From the NCBI GenBank assembly GCA_024036415.1, contig JAMWET010000147.1:124001-188000 (forward strand): a stretch of 64,000 nucleotides of DNA. The letters run 5' to 3'. The position numbers were made by a program, and so were the translations under genes. The stretch's first letter is position 1. Each line of letters starts with the position of its first letter. Shown here piece after piece: positions 46,560-58,699 of this stretch. Under the pieces are notes generated by a model. It had not been told where the DNA came from. It saw only the letters and a list, made by a program, of their open reading frames with translations, and searched no databases. The stretch comes from Prochilodus magdalenae. Lineage: Eukaryota; Chordata; Actinopteri; Characiformes; Prochilodontidae.

Positions 46560-49500
46560 TTTTAACCCCATCACTAACCCTAAATCCTCCTCTCCTAACC
46601 ATGAATAGATTTATATAATAAACTAAATAAGGTTGACCAGACAAAACATCAAATATCCTGAGTTTGTGCTGTCTATTGGGGTAATACAAATCAAAGTCAC
46701 TGTACTGGTGTTTTACTGTGATGGCGTTTGACCAGTTTAGCTTGCCCCCATGATGGCTAACAAAATACTTTAATTTAATATACTCTAAATTAAGCCTTTT
46801 GTATTTTACTGTGCAAAAAAACATTTAATATAATTCTGTGGTTTTAATTGTTTTCAGTACATTACATAGAAGAATATTTGATTCATGTTAAACTAAATAA
46901 TTTAAAAGAAAATCTGGTAGAATAGACTGAGGTTGGGCATAAACAAGTTATTATTTTACGTCACAGCATCCAAAAAACATAATAACAAGCCCCAAAGATA
47001 CATAAAAGCTAAAGAGCTATGAGTCCTAGGTGTAAACTTATACTCTTAAGAAGAAGAATTCTAATTAGATGAAAAACCTACATCCCGACAATGTCCTTCT
47101 AATCTTTTAAAGGTGAAAGCTGTCAGGACTGTTTATCTGTAGGAGCCAGTTATGGTGGCCTATCAGGTTTCGGATATTAGAAGTCTCATTTTCTCTGTAT
47201 TGTTAATAATTTACTAACTCCACTAATATGTTAACTTTCTTTTCTCTTTTTGTATTTCTCCTTCCTTATCCAAGAGGATTGCTGTACATCTAAATTATTT
47301 TAGATTAAAAATAGGCCGTTTCTATCCATTTCCATTCTCCATATCTGATCTAGACCTATGGGCAGTACCACCACTCAGCAGCTACAAGGCTACACCCTGT
47401 AAACTCTGGCTCCCCCTGTGGTCCAGGACATATGGTATCAGCCACTATGTGTGCTCACATGCCTTCATCTCCTTCCCACTCCATTACACACACATTACAT
47501 ACAAACACACACACACACACTCGCGCGACACCTGAAAGGTAGCCAATCAACAACATATGTGTTTGTGGCAAACCAAAGCCAAAGAGGCGCCTCTTTAATT
47601 AGCAGCCCGCTGTTTTGCTGGCAGTGCAGTGAGAAAGGGAAACTGGTGGTGCGCTCCAGTCTCTGCTCCCTAGTACAGTCTGGAATCCCCTTTACTGAGT
47701 GGGAGCTGTCAGACATGAGTCACACGCACCTGCACACTCACTGCTCTCTATCATGAGACTCTGGCAACTTATCAGCTGCTTGGTAAATGTTCCACTGATC
47801 CATGTAGAAGAAGTCTCTATAAATGCATTTAACTAAGCTACCAGCTGCCCTCCACTGGAAGTAGTCAGGTTCCTGAAAAGCTACTGAAACGAGAATAACC
47901 TCACCCCCCAGTGCTCCGATCTGCTCCACATTAACACTAATTTCTCATTTATTTGATAGAGGTAAAGCTGCAATCAGTACTTCTAGTTTATATGGCATCA
48001 GTACCAGTAAATGAAACCTGGTGGCAAAGGATACTTTTAATAAGGATTCAAATACAGAAATGTTTTCATTCCTGTATGTCACTTATACAAGTCACTTATC
48101 ACAATGTGATGCCCTTTCTCAATTAATCTTTGTTTCTGTAAAGCTGTTGGAAACCTGTTTCACTGTGAAGAGTTCTATTTTTAAAAATACAGTATTTGTC
48201 AGTTTGCCTCATAACAAGTCTTAAAGGGGGGGTCTTATGCTTCCCCCTTTCATTTGTGTGTTATTTAATTTTAATGTCAACTTTCTGCACGGCTCAATCT
48301 ACATGGCAGACAAAGAAACTCTCTCCCACAGAAACCACTTTTCTCAGCTGCCTGAAATGCCTTATTGGAATGCCAGGCCTTTTCTTTATTACAAGTTGAT
48401 GTCAGTTCATAACACACTCCTTATGGCCTGCTCACCAACAAGTTTGGCAGACCCTCACAGACTGACCACTTTGAAATGTCCTGCCCCAGTCTAGCTTGCA
48501 TCAGTTTTACCAACTTCTTCCACATGACTTGTGGGATCAAACTCTGAATCAAATTGATGCTGCAGACTGACACCATTGTAAAGATAGATAAAGTGCAGTA
48601 GAGGCAGAGCTTATAGCAGGAGGCTGCTCTAGTGGTTGACCAGTCGGAGGTCTGATATACACAGAAGCTCTAACAGAGAGTCTATACATACAGAGTGTGA
48701 ATACAAATGCACAGCATGAGAAAAAAAAACCTCTGCTTTAGGAAAATCTAATTATATGGACCTAAAAAAAAAATTATGAACACCGACAATGAACATAAAA
48801 AATGGACAATGGGATTCACAATGAAAGCACCATTACTAGGCATCAAAGTGAGATGGATTCTGTCAGCAAGAATCTTGATTAGTGCCTATTGGTGGTTGTA
48901 GAATTCTGTATTAAATAGGTGCCATTTGAATTTAATTACAGGTGGTCATCTGAAACATGATAACCTAATAGATCAGGTAGAGTGTGCATATTGGACATAT
49001 ATGGGGTCATTATACTGGAGTGCAATGAGATGCATATTAAATAGAAAGGATTCCCAGAAGATGGAATTATCAGTAAGGTTTAGGGAAAAGCTGTTAAGGC
49101 CTGATATTGGTACAGGTAACATTTAGATATTGGCTTGATATCTGCATGTCTGACTTTCAACAGAGTAGCACTCTGCACCTTTCCATTCAGAAGGCTGAAT
49201 ATTCTCTTCTTTATAGTGCGTCTGACAATACAATGCTGTCCATGGTGCTGAACTGAGTTGAACTGTCCTGTACTGAGCCACTTGTGTCATGTTTGTACTA
49301 CTTAAATTATAGGTGGGACCAGATCACCATTCCTCTTATTACTACACATTATTAATTTCATATATTTTATTTAATTTTTTAGACAGTAACGATTAAATAT
49401 GTAGTAAAGTACATTTACCGAATTTCTTTTACATTAGTTTCAATGCCAAACAATGGAAAGGCAATTGCAAAACTTGTTTATTTAGGAAAAGCAATACTGC

Positions 49501-52500
49501 TGACATAAAGGTTAATATAAAGGTTAATATACACTCATCATCCAAACAACAGCTGCACACAAAAATAAGAGTCAGTCTGCAGTGCTATTAGGGCAGAAGA
49601 TAAATGTTACCAGGAACAATACATGATTTAGACTGATATGGGCAATATTTATTGAGCTACACTAAGAGTAGTGCCTCTCAGTATAGCATCAGGCTGCCAT
49701 GTTTGCGATGTTTGGTAACACAACACGCCAGATGTCTCAGCATGGAGCTGTCGAGGTTCCTAATAATGTCCTGTGATAATCCATGCCATGCAGTTTGAAT
49801 ATTCTCACACAGTTCCTGTAGATTTTGTAGTAGGTTGGAGGTTGAGTGGCACCAGGTCTTCTGGACATGTGAAGCATTACAACAAATCTTTTATCTAGGA
49901 GCTAAGTGCAGTATTTCCACACTCTTTTGGTTACCTTTACCAAGACAAGGGGGTTTAAAGTTTGTGGGTTTTTCTTTCATTAACCGAGGTGTACCAACAA
50001 TTTTGTCCACGTGTGAATACTCCCTACATTATAGCAACAACAGCTACTGTTCTAGGAAGGGTTTACAGTAGATATTTAAACACTAGGAACGTTGCTGTGA
50101 GGATTTGATTATATTCCGCTACGATAGCATTAGTGAGGTCAAATCACAAAGACCAGTCAACTTATTCCAGAAGCATTGGATAGTCTGCTATCTCTCCTGA
50201 GAATGCAGTTCAACTACCTCACAGACCAGTGCTGGGGGCATTTATATCCCTTAAGCCAATGCGTGGCCTTGGGTATGGTGACTTTAGTCTCATGTGCAGA
50301 TCCTCCATACTGTCCCATTTTATCGATATTTCTTTTTTATGGAAATGATTCAAGCTTTGCGTTCACAATCGGATGCCTGTTTCAGAAGGCTTAGTAGTTA
50401 AACTCACTATTGGGTGTCTGAGTACATTTAGACATAGAGTGTATGCAGCTTTCTACACATAATACACTTATTAAACTTATTCAAAAACATTCTTTAACAA
50501 TGCATTTTTCTTTGGTTTCGCCACAAAATCCAGACATTTCTGTTCTGAAAATGTACAAAAACAAACACAGACATAAAGCAGCAACACAAAACACAGACAC
50601 CTACCCCCCCTCACAGTGCAGCACCTGCTTCACACTGGCAATGGCAGGTGCAAGCATCCTCTCAGTGACGGACACAGTGTGCAGTAACCAGATCATGGAG
50701 CCTTTGATATAGAGCCGACCCCCAGATGAGTTCTGCCCTGATCTATGGCTTCAGAGCTGCAACATGAAAGGATATAGAGCATGTTTGGGTGGGAGTGAGT
50801 TTGCCCATGGGCTTATTGATGCACTCTTACAGACATTTAAAAGCATGTAAATATACATTTGCGTTTGCTACGTGTATCAATAGTTAATGTCCAATGAACA
50901 CAAACAAAAGGTTGAAAAAAAATTTAATCGGGGCTGTCAAAGGATTTGACATTGCATTTGATCTGCCACCACATATGAATCTTAAACTAATATCAAGCAA
51001 AGCACGATTTCATACAACATTATCATATCCTGGTGGTTCCTTGTAGGCAGGCTTCAATCACTTAGGGGTTTTTAGGGTCATGTGCCCAGGGGCCAATGCT
51101 GCCAGGGGACCCCCATGGGCAATTATGGCTGAATTTTAACAGCTGTTTTGACTCATGGTAGGAATCCTGATGCTCTCCAAATCATTCTTAAACATCTGCT
51201 TTACTTTCTCCTCCAGCTAGGCCCTCCATTACTTTGTTTAGGCTTTTAGCTCCTCCTTCATAGAGTAGAGGACACCAAGTTTCAAGGCTAAGACAAACCA
51301 AAACCTCAGCCTGATTTGAAGAAAATGTTGCGGCATTGTCTGTGGTGATCTGTGAACTTCAAAGGTGGGATAAAAAACAACAACATTTATATGCTTATAT
51401 GCTTCAGCTTAGGATAGTTGGCGGTTTGGGTTTTGTGTTTGCTGGTGTTGTTTTCCTCCTTTTTATGCACATCTCTCAGCACTCCAGTTTAAATAATGCC
51501 ATCCCCATCAGGCTAAATGTGCTGGTGAGGAGTGGGAGCATGCTTTCTAAGGAAAGGTTTATGTTAAACTGTGTTCTTCCTAATATGAGTTTATAATCTT
51601 GTTTTGGGGTTGTATTTACCGCTGTAGCATGGAGGGATATAGATGATTACTGTATTGCAGTCAGCAGCAGGGTTGAGATAGAACAGAATATGGGGAAGTA
51701 TTGGGTATACATATTCAGAATACAGAAATATAAAAATATATACACAGCATTCTCTATACTGTGAATGCAACATTGAGAATGTAGCTATTAGAATTAGTGC
51801 ACAACATGTTGCAAACATGCTAGTCAGATGGACTCTAAAGAGTGTCTTAATTAACCTCTTTACAAGCACTGCCTGTTCCTGTTCAAGCCTGAGTATACTG
51901 ATAATTCTGTGATGAGCCAATTTTTAATCTTAGTGTTACTGGGTTTTTTAGAGGTATGATCAAACTATTAATCCCCTCATTAGTGAAGATGTTTACAAGT
52001 TCAGGTGAGACCGGGGAACAGAAGTGCACTGAAGTAGGCAGTGATAGAAAAAAGATAATAGCCGAGAATAATCCTATTCTAATAATGTATATGAAGAACT
52101 GCAAGCCAGTAATAGCAAACATTTCTCATGTGCTTGCAGAACCTACTGTACATTTATTCTAACTGCGTTCTAAATAAATTTCCATTTTTATTTATTGTAA
52201 TGTAATAAGTTACCAGGTACGTTTAAGACAGTGAATTTAGCATTCAGCCATCCCTACTTTTTAAATCATTTTGCCCTACCTTTGTCAGCAATAGACTTGC
52301 ATGCCCTGGCAGGACACAATATGTTTGCTACACACTATGCTATTCACTATGCTATTGTTTTAATACCAGTGTAACTAATAAATAATGAATAAAAATAATT
52401 TTACAAAATAAAAATAAACTCTTACCACAGTTAGTATGTTGCTTTCATGGTACCACATAGCCCTCATGTAACCTCATGTAACTACTTGACATGTAATCAG

Positions 52501-52850
52501 TACAAAAGGCAGCCAGGTAGGAGCCCAGCCAATGTTTGTGCCCAGGGCCTATAATTTGATGGTCTGGACCTGTTTGGAGATGGGTATTTTTTCAATGATC
52601 TTCACCATTCAGCCTTTAGATCCCTTTGCAGCTGCTGCATATAGGCACTCATCAAATTGCGTTAGTCTGCAACCTTCACACCTCCTGCAAGGAGTCATCA
52701 TTGAAGTGTGTCTCACTTGGTGTTGCCTAGTTCTTCTGCAACACTATCCTAGCTCTCCTCATTTTTTTGCATTACTTTTCTCCTCTCTAGGCCCCTTCAG
52801 TCAGTCTTTGTTCATCATTTATATCTCTTGTTCTTGTCTTTATTTCTTAT
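46560..52850. other. Intergenic sequence, mostly featureless
   Basis: AT-rich DNA with a short CA run at 47499-47520. The block around 49540-49830 reads like part of a decayed DNA transposon, but I could not assign it. None of the open frames has a recognisable domain. Confidence 0.4.
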
Positions 52851-53960
52851 ATACAGTCTTGTCCACAGTATTGTCATACCTGGTAAAGGTAAATAATCTT
52901 AGTCAAACACTGAGGGAAAAAAGATCCAACTGTTTGTTGAAGTACATTCATTTTGAGAAATAACCCTCTTCAAGAAATAATTATTTATAATAAAACCAAA
53001 TGTGCCACAATCATTGGCACCCTTGCTTTTAATACTTCAAACAACCTTACTTTGCCTATGAAACAGCTCTCAGCCTATAAGGAGAATACAGAATAAGGAA
53101 TTTGATTCCATTCCTCTTAATAGAATCGGTCCAGATTCCTGGGTCCTTAATTTTGTATTTATTAAAACATTTTTGTGTTTATCTGGATGTGGATGTCTTG
53201 TATCACTGTCCTGCTGGAAGGTCTAATGAAGCTTCAGTTATAGTTCTCTGAGGCCATGTACCCTGATGAGGATCACAGACCCTTCATCATACTATGTAGT
53301 GGCCATCAGATACTTTTCAGGGTAGTCCCAGTTTTTCAGTGTTTATTTTAAAAAGATCAATTTTAATTTTATCTAACCAAAGAACATAGTCCCAGTCCCA
53401 GAGTTTACCAAATGCTTACCAAATAGTGCTTAAGTTAGGTGATAGGAAAAAAAACTTTTCCTGGCTTGCCTTCCCAATAATCTGTTGGCGTGAAGGTGGC
53501 ATCTGATTGTAGTTTCAGAGATGTGGTGACCCATGATTGCCTTTTCCTGTAACTTTCCAAAAGTAATCCTGGGGAGGGGGGGTGGGGGGGCGTTCCATTA
53601 CCCTACACTTAACTGTACATGGGGCAAGATAAAGTTGCATACTTGTGCATTCAATGTTGTCAAAGTTCCAGTTTATTGGACTGGTTTAATTATTTATGTA
53701 TAGCTAGATACAGGCATTACACTTTTAGTATAGCTATTATTTATGAGGGTCAACACACTTTTCAATTATTTAAATTGTGTGTTCGCTCCTCTTGTTGAAA
53801 AATGGCAAAGGGAAGTTAACCTCTGTGTCACATTGACTTATAATTTCTTTCTCAGAATAAATTTACTTTAGTTTCTATAGCCCTTTTTTACTCATCCATT
53901 ACAGGAGTGCCAATAATAAAATAAGAAATAGCTGGAGTAGTGCAAAGCCTTGCTTGTAAA
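52850..53960 (-). mobile_element. Decayed Tc1/mariner element
   Basis: CAATCATTGGCACCCTTGC near the left and GAGTGCCAATAATAA near the right are the inner ends of a well-known vertebrate Tc1/mariner family. Interior phrases also fit the reverse of its transposase region: CACTGTCCTGCTGGAAGGTC, ATCTAACCAAAGAACATAG and CCAGTTTATTGGA. No intact frame remains. A G-rich run at 53571-53590 lies inside it. Confidence 0.65.
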
Positions 53961-53969
53961 GGAGAAGTA

Positions 53970-55900
53970 TTCTACAGCCTTTCTATGACTTTTTCTATAA
54001 AAACAATGTCCCTCATGTAAAGGTGTCTAAATGGTCTGCTTTTACAGGGCACTGCTTTTCCTCTTGTTTCTCCCTGCAATGGAAACTTATTTATTGTCAT
54101 GTTTCTTCAGGCACCACTGCCCACACTCTTGTCTTTGTGTTGCTAACTGGATGAATAGCCTTTGCAGAAGGTTACCTTTGCTTTGCATGGTGAGTATATA
54201 CTGTGCTTTATTTCACTCTGGGACTTAACTGAATTGTAAATGGCCAATTTTGTTTTTTTTACAGTTGTACTTTTTTACATTTTTTTAATGTAAATATGAG
54301 TGGATGCGGTTTATGATAATTGCGGCGTAATTAAATGTAACCCTTAGTTATCCATGTGAAAGTGATTACAGCATAGTGGACATATAATCAGTATTGTAAT
54401 GAAACCTTGTATCACCAAAAGGACATTCCTCAGCCTATAATACAATATAATTTGTCCATTGCAGTAAAAAAAACATTTTTCTTTTTTTTTTTGTTTTGCA
54501 CTGTGTTAAACTTGAACAGAACAATAGAAATTGTACAAAATGACCTAGAGGGAACAAAATCACAAAATTGTCACAAAAACCAACACATTAAAATTCAATA
54601 TGTCTAGAGTCTACTGGTAGCTACACAAGTGACAAGGAATGTATTAACCCATGTATTTTTGACAGCACAGGGAAAACACAATGGTGATCATTTATATCTA
54701 ATCAGCCACAGTAACTAAAACAGCCTGTTTAATTCCAAGAGAGGACTGTGAGGTTTGAAAATGGCATCTATAAAAATATAAAATTATTTCAGTATTTAAA
54801 ACATCAAAACATTATACGTAGGCATAATGTAAATGTGTTATATGTACGTCTATAGAGCAAATATTGTGTACCACTGTTCAGCACACCCACCACACCACAC
54901 AATCACACACTATAAGAGTGAGGATCTCCCCATTTGTCGGTTGTGCACTGTGATTGGTCCGATCAATAAGCAGAAGAGACGGTGATGAAAGCTGTAGATT
55001 GAGGGAGCCAGAGCATTTCTTCTCCGCTCCAAGTCGTTCCTCTTCTCAGTATCTGTTTCACTGATGCAGCCTGACGATTTGGCCTAGATTCCCACAATCC
55101 AATCAGTGCTTTCCACTTCCCGACTTTGGCTTCAGATGGGGAGTTCCTGCAATGCTGACAGCTCTCGCTCCCAGAGGCGGTCTGGAATAGTGATCCAGGG
55201 AGGTGTGAGCAGACAATCTGTAGCTGAGCAACTGTGTAATGTGGCCCAGGTCAAAATATCAGTGAGCTGCCAGTTTGCATAGATGATTCTGGGACATAAT
55301 CCATACGTTTTCCTTGCTTCATAAACCACTGTGTGCTACTCTAGTAGACATATGGGATTTTTTTCTCCCCACACAAAAAATGCCCTGCAGCTAAAATGTA
55401 TTAAGGAAGAATCGAAAGTGCTCATTCCCCAAATCAGCAATCAGCTGAAAAGCAGTACTGCAGCCATTAAGGACAAGGCCAGTGTTCAGGAAAAAAAGCA
55501 AAACACATGAACAGAAAATAACATTAAAGCCTCAGTGAATCTAAATCATTTCAGCTGTTTCAGTATTCTGCATCCACACTGTTCCTTTATTACAGCTTCC
55601 ATTATCTTCAGGCATTTGGTTGCTGTATGAAATATGCAAGGATTTTTTTTCACATCAAAGTTTAGCCTTAGACTTAACTACCTGCAATTCCAACAGTTTC
55701 AGCAATGTTGAAGTCTGGACTCTGGGATGTTAAGTCAATTGTCATAAGAATCTTAACAGCTTCCTTAAAAATGTTTTTGTCTGTTTCTTTCAAATGCATG
55801 AGAATTATCGTATATCTAATCTGCTCAGAAATACCTGCCGAAAAATGCTTGAAAGCGTAAAAATGCTTGGAAAGCAGATAATACCACCAGTATGTGAAAT
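53970..55900. other. Intergenic sequence without recognisable genes
   Basis: AT-rich, with T runs near 54480. A block at 54930-55120 has CCAAT-like motifs. The minus-strand frame at 55132-55329 has no family resemblance. Confidence 0.45.
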
Positions 55901-55954
55901 TTTTTGTTCATTTCTGGACTAACTAAAATTACCAACCAAGGTGTAAAGAAATAA

Positions 55955-56105
55955 TAATTTTGACGGTATGTCAATGACAGCCATATATCAAGTTGCATAG
56001 ATATCTACTGACACTAGCATACTAACCAGCAAGCCATGGCCCATCTGTCATGTAATGCCACTTTGTACCTGAAGAGGTGATAGTGAGTCCCTATAACTCA
56101 CTGTA
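55955..56105 (-). mobile_element. Unnamed dispersed repeat, copy 3 (reverse)
   Basis: The reverse complement reads GGGACTCACTATCACCTCTT then CAGGTACAAAGTGGCATTAC and further GCTGGTTAGTATGCTAG, matching the middle of the copy at 7845-8145. It lacks the far half of the unit. Confidence 0.5.
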
Positions 56106-56334
56106 AGAAAGTTTGAAAATTAAGGAAACAAGTGAGAAAAATCACAGCAAAACAAGATTAACATTTCCACTGCTAGAGACAGGTCTGAAAAGCGCTGCTG
56201 GACACATAACAATTTATCAGTGTTATAAATAAATAGAATGAGGAGTGAAGAGGGAGAAGGAGGGACGTTGCAGAGTATGACTTTGACATAATATAGATGT
56301 TCTAAAGCTCCTTTCCTGTTAGTTCTGTCTTTCT

Positions 56335-56590
56335 CTTCATCCGGGTTCGACCTGAGGAGGTTGGGTTCCACCCTTGAGCCTGGTTCCTCTCAAGTTTTCT
56401 TCCTTACTCAAGGGAGTTTTTCCTCACCACTGTTGCCTCTGGCTTGCTCGAGAAGGGGCCCACACCCCCAGCGCCTGTACATTACAACGCAATGTCTGTA
56501 CATTAACTCAGTGTAATTTTCTGTGAAGCTGCATTGAGACAACAGTGGTTGTAAAAAGCACTATACAAATAAATACTGATCGATTGACAT
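56335..56590 (+). mobile_element. Common fish retroposon-like 3' end
   Basis: CAAGTTTTCTTCCTTACTCA, GGGAGTTTTTCCTCACCACTG, GCATTGAGACAACAGTGG and GTAAAAAGCACTATACAAAT AAAT follow, in order, a repeat tail seen throughout otophysan and other fish genomes. The AATAAA-like end followed by short tandem-like sequence suggests a retroposon; the family is not certain. Confidence 0.6.
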
Positions 56591-56599
56591 ATTGCATCA

Positions 56600-58190
56600 A
56601 CTTACATTTGGTCATTTATTGACTATTTTGAGTAAAAACTAAATAAATAACTTATATGTGCTTATGGTTTTATTAACACATTAAAACTCCCAAAACTATT
56701 ATATTGTATTATTATACTAGTAAATTAGTTTACTAACTATACTATTATAGGAAAATGCATGGACTGCAATACAAACTGGCATTGCAGGTCCAGCAAAGGT
56801 TGAGTCATAGTAGTGGCACCAGGTTCATACATGTATACCTCAAGGAGACTTTGAGCTTTAAATTGTTGGTAGTTCCAGTAAAAATATATATATTAAAAGT
56901 ACATAAATAAAAAGTAAAGGAATGCAACAAAATTATATTTCACATATTTTTGGACCACTTCTACTGGTCCATTCTTGTTGAACAGAGTAGCTATTGTTTT
57001 CTGCTGTTTCATTAGGAGGTTTTCTCTAGCACTGGGTACCTTTAACTAAAGGTGAATCCAAGAGCTATTTTTCTTCTGAAAACTCTGTTCTTTTGTCTCT
57101 TACTCTTTTGCTCTTTTATTCTACTACCATGGTGCCACAGTGAGCCTAGCAGTGGGTCAGGTCTCTGAATCCTCGCCAGATGGATGGCGCAGACCCCTGT
57201 CAGAGCTGCCGGGAGCCCTAGCATAAACAGCAGAAGGCTGAAGCTCCAGGGGCTCTGGGGCTGAGAGTGAGCCTCCGTGTCCCAGTCGAGGAGCCTGGAT
57301 TCTAGCCCAGATCGCTTGCTCACCCCTGTCTCCTCAACTGGAGCTGGGAAGAGGTTTCTCCACACTGCACAAATCCTCACTGCACATTGTGCGTAGAAGA
57401 AGATGCATCTGTACCTGCTAGGAGAAGAGAAGTTCAGCATATTAACCCATCAGGTGGACTTGGTTACAACACAGCAGTGTTAAAAAATGCCACTCCTGGC
57501 ACAATAACCTATGCTTCTTTGTCCTATATTCAGCATTCATGGGTATGCATGGCATATTCGAAATATAGATTTGTCAATACTGCTCCTTATATGCCTGTAT
57601 AAACATTCCTCTCTCATATTATTTGCTATGATACTATATTGAATGCTTATTAGTGAGATCAAACAGAACTAAGCATGCAGTTCTTAAAATAGCAGCAACT
57701 GATTGCTGGTTTAAGGACCTAGAATAATGTTTTTAGGTTGAAATGAGACATCAGTGCATGACATCATTAGAGTGTATGCATGAATAGCACATCCACAACT
57801 ACAAAGGGATGACTATTAGAGTAGAGCCATAGTGCATTAGCCTCTGGTTACAAAGATACCTTCATCTTATAATCAATTGTATGGTTTGTATCGTGGTGGT
57901 AGTGGTTTGTCCCTGGATGGCAATGCCTCCATTCATTGGGCATGAGGGGTCACTGAATGGTTTTATGAGTACAAAAATAACATATAAATCATATGCTATG
58001 TGCTTCACAGTAAAAAGATCTCCCCTCAGCTAAATCAATTGTGGAAGACTTGGCACTTATGTTTTAGTCAGTGCACTTCTCTACCCCTAAAACAGCAACC
58101 AATAAGGGAATATCTTGTTACGTTTCTCTAGATTTGCCAATTTGGAATTTAACCATGCCCAGTACCACTGGGAGTACTACAGTGTCACCA
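56600..58190. other. AT-rich intergenic sequence
   Basis: Apart from the GC-rich open segment at 57042-57440 nothing is recognised. Confidence 0.4.
57042..57440 (-). CDS. Possible unidentified exon with a hydrophobic segment
   Basis: A 132-codon minus-strand frame. The middle (57120-57360) is clearly GC-richer than its flanks and encodes RSGLESRLLDWDTEAHSQPQ, then a hydrophobic stretch SFSLLLFMLGLPAALTGVCA, then IHLARIQRPDPLLGSLWHHG. A candidate acceptor (CTTCCCAG) lies at about 57347 and a candidate donor (CCATG followed by GTAGTAG) at about 57127. The start and end of the frame look like non-coding read-through. I do not recognise the protein. It could be one exon of a membrane protein, a pseudogene, or chance. 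Confidence 0.25.
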   Translation of the reverse strand: MLNFSSPSRYRCIFFYAQCAVRICAVWRNLFPAPVEETGVSKRSGLESRLLDWDTEAHSQPQSPWSFSLLLFMLGLPAALTGVCAIHLARIQRPDPLLGSLWHHGSRIKEQKSKRQKNRVFRRKIALGFTFS

Positions 58191-58194
58191 GCTG

Positions 58195-58305
58195 AGCAGC
58201 TCTGCCTTGGGCAGTGTCGGGGGTTAAGTGTCTTGCCCAAGGGCACGCCCAAGTAGACATTCCTGGGATTTCAACCACCAACCTTGCAGTTGCTGATCTA
58301 CATAC
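58195..58305 (+). mobile_element. Fragment of a common fish dispersed repeat
   Basis: GGGGGTTAAGTGTCTTGCCC then AAGGGCACGCCC, then GGGATTTCAACCACCAACCT TGCAGTTGCTGATC. This follows a very abundant fish repeat (GTGTCTTGCTCAAGGGCAC...GGATTCGAACCxxCxACCTT). Class uncertain. Confidence 0.55.
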
Positions 58306-58654
58306 AAGGTTAAATACATACAGTAGCTCCAATATTCAGTCATTTGCAAACTAGATGAAGAGAAAAGCTAACTCTTTTTCCCATCTGCTAATTGGCAGAG
58401 CAGCCACTGGCTGCTGTACTAGCCCTTACTACTCATAGCATGACGTCCCTCTTTTATCTTTTTTTTTACTTTTATTGCTATTTTATTGCAAACCATAAAA
58501 GCATAAGTGACGTTATTACAGTATGAATTAGACAGGGGAAAATAACATTGCTGAATACATTTTGACTAATCTCCACTGTAGACTGTCAAAAGAATCTCTA
58601 TCTTTGATGAAGCAAATATGTCTAAATCTGCTTCCAGAATAGACATCATTAAAA

Positions 58655-58655
<1 letters not shown>

Positions 58656-58690
<35 letters not shown>
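58656..58690. repeat. (CA)n microsatellite
   Basis: About 17 CA units. Confidence 0.95.
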
Positions 58691-58691
<1 letters not shown>

Positions 58692-58699
58692 GCACTACT

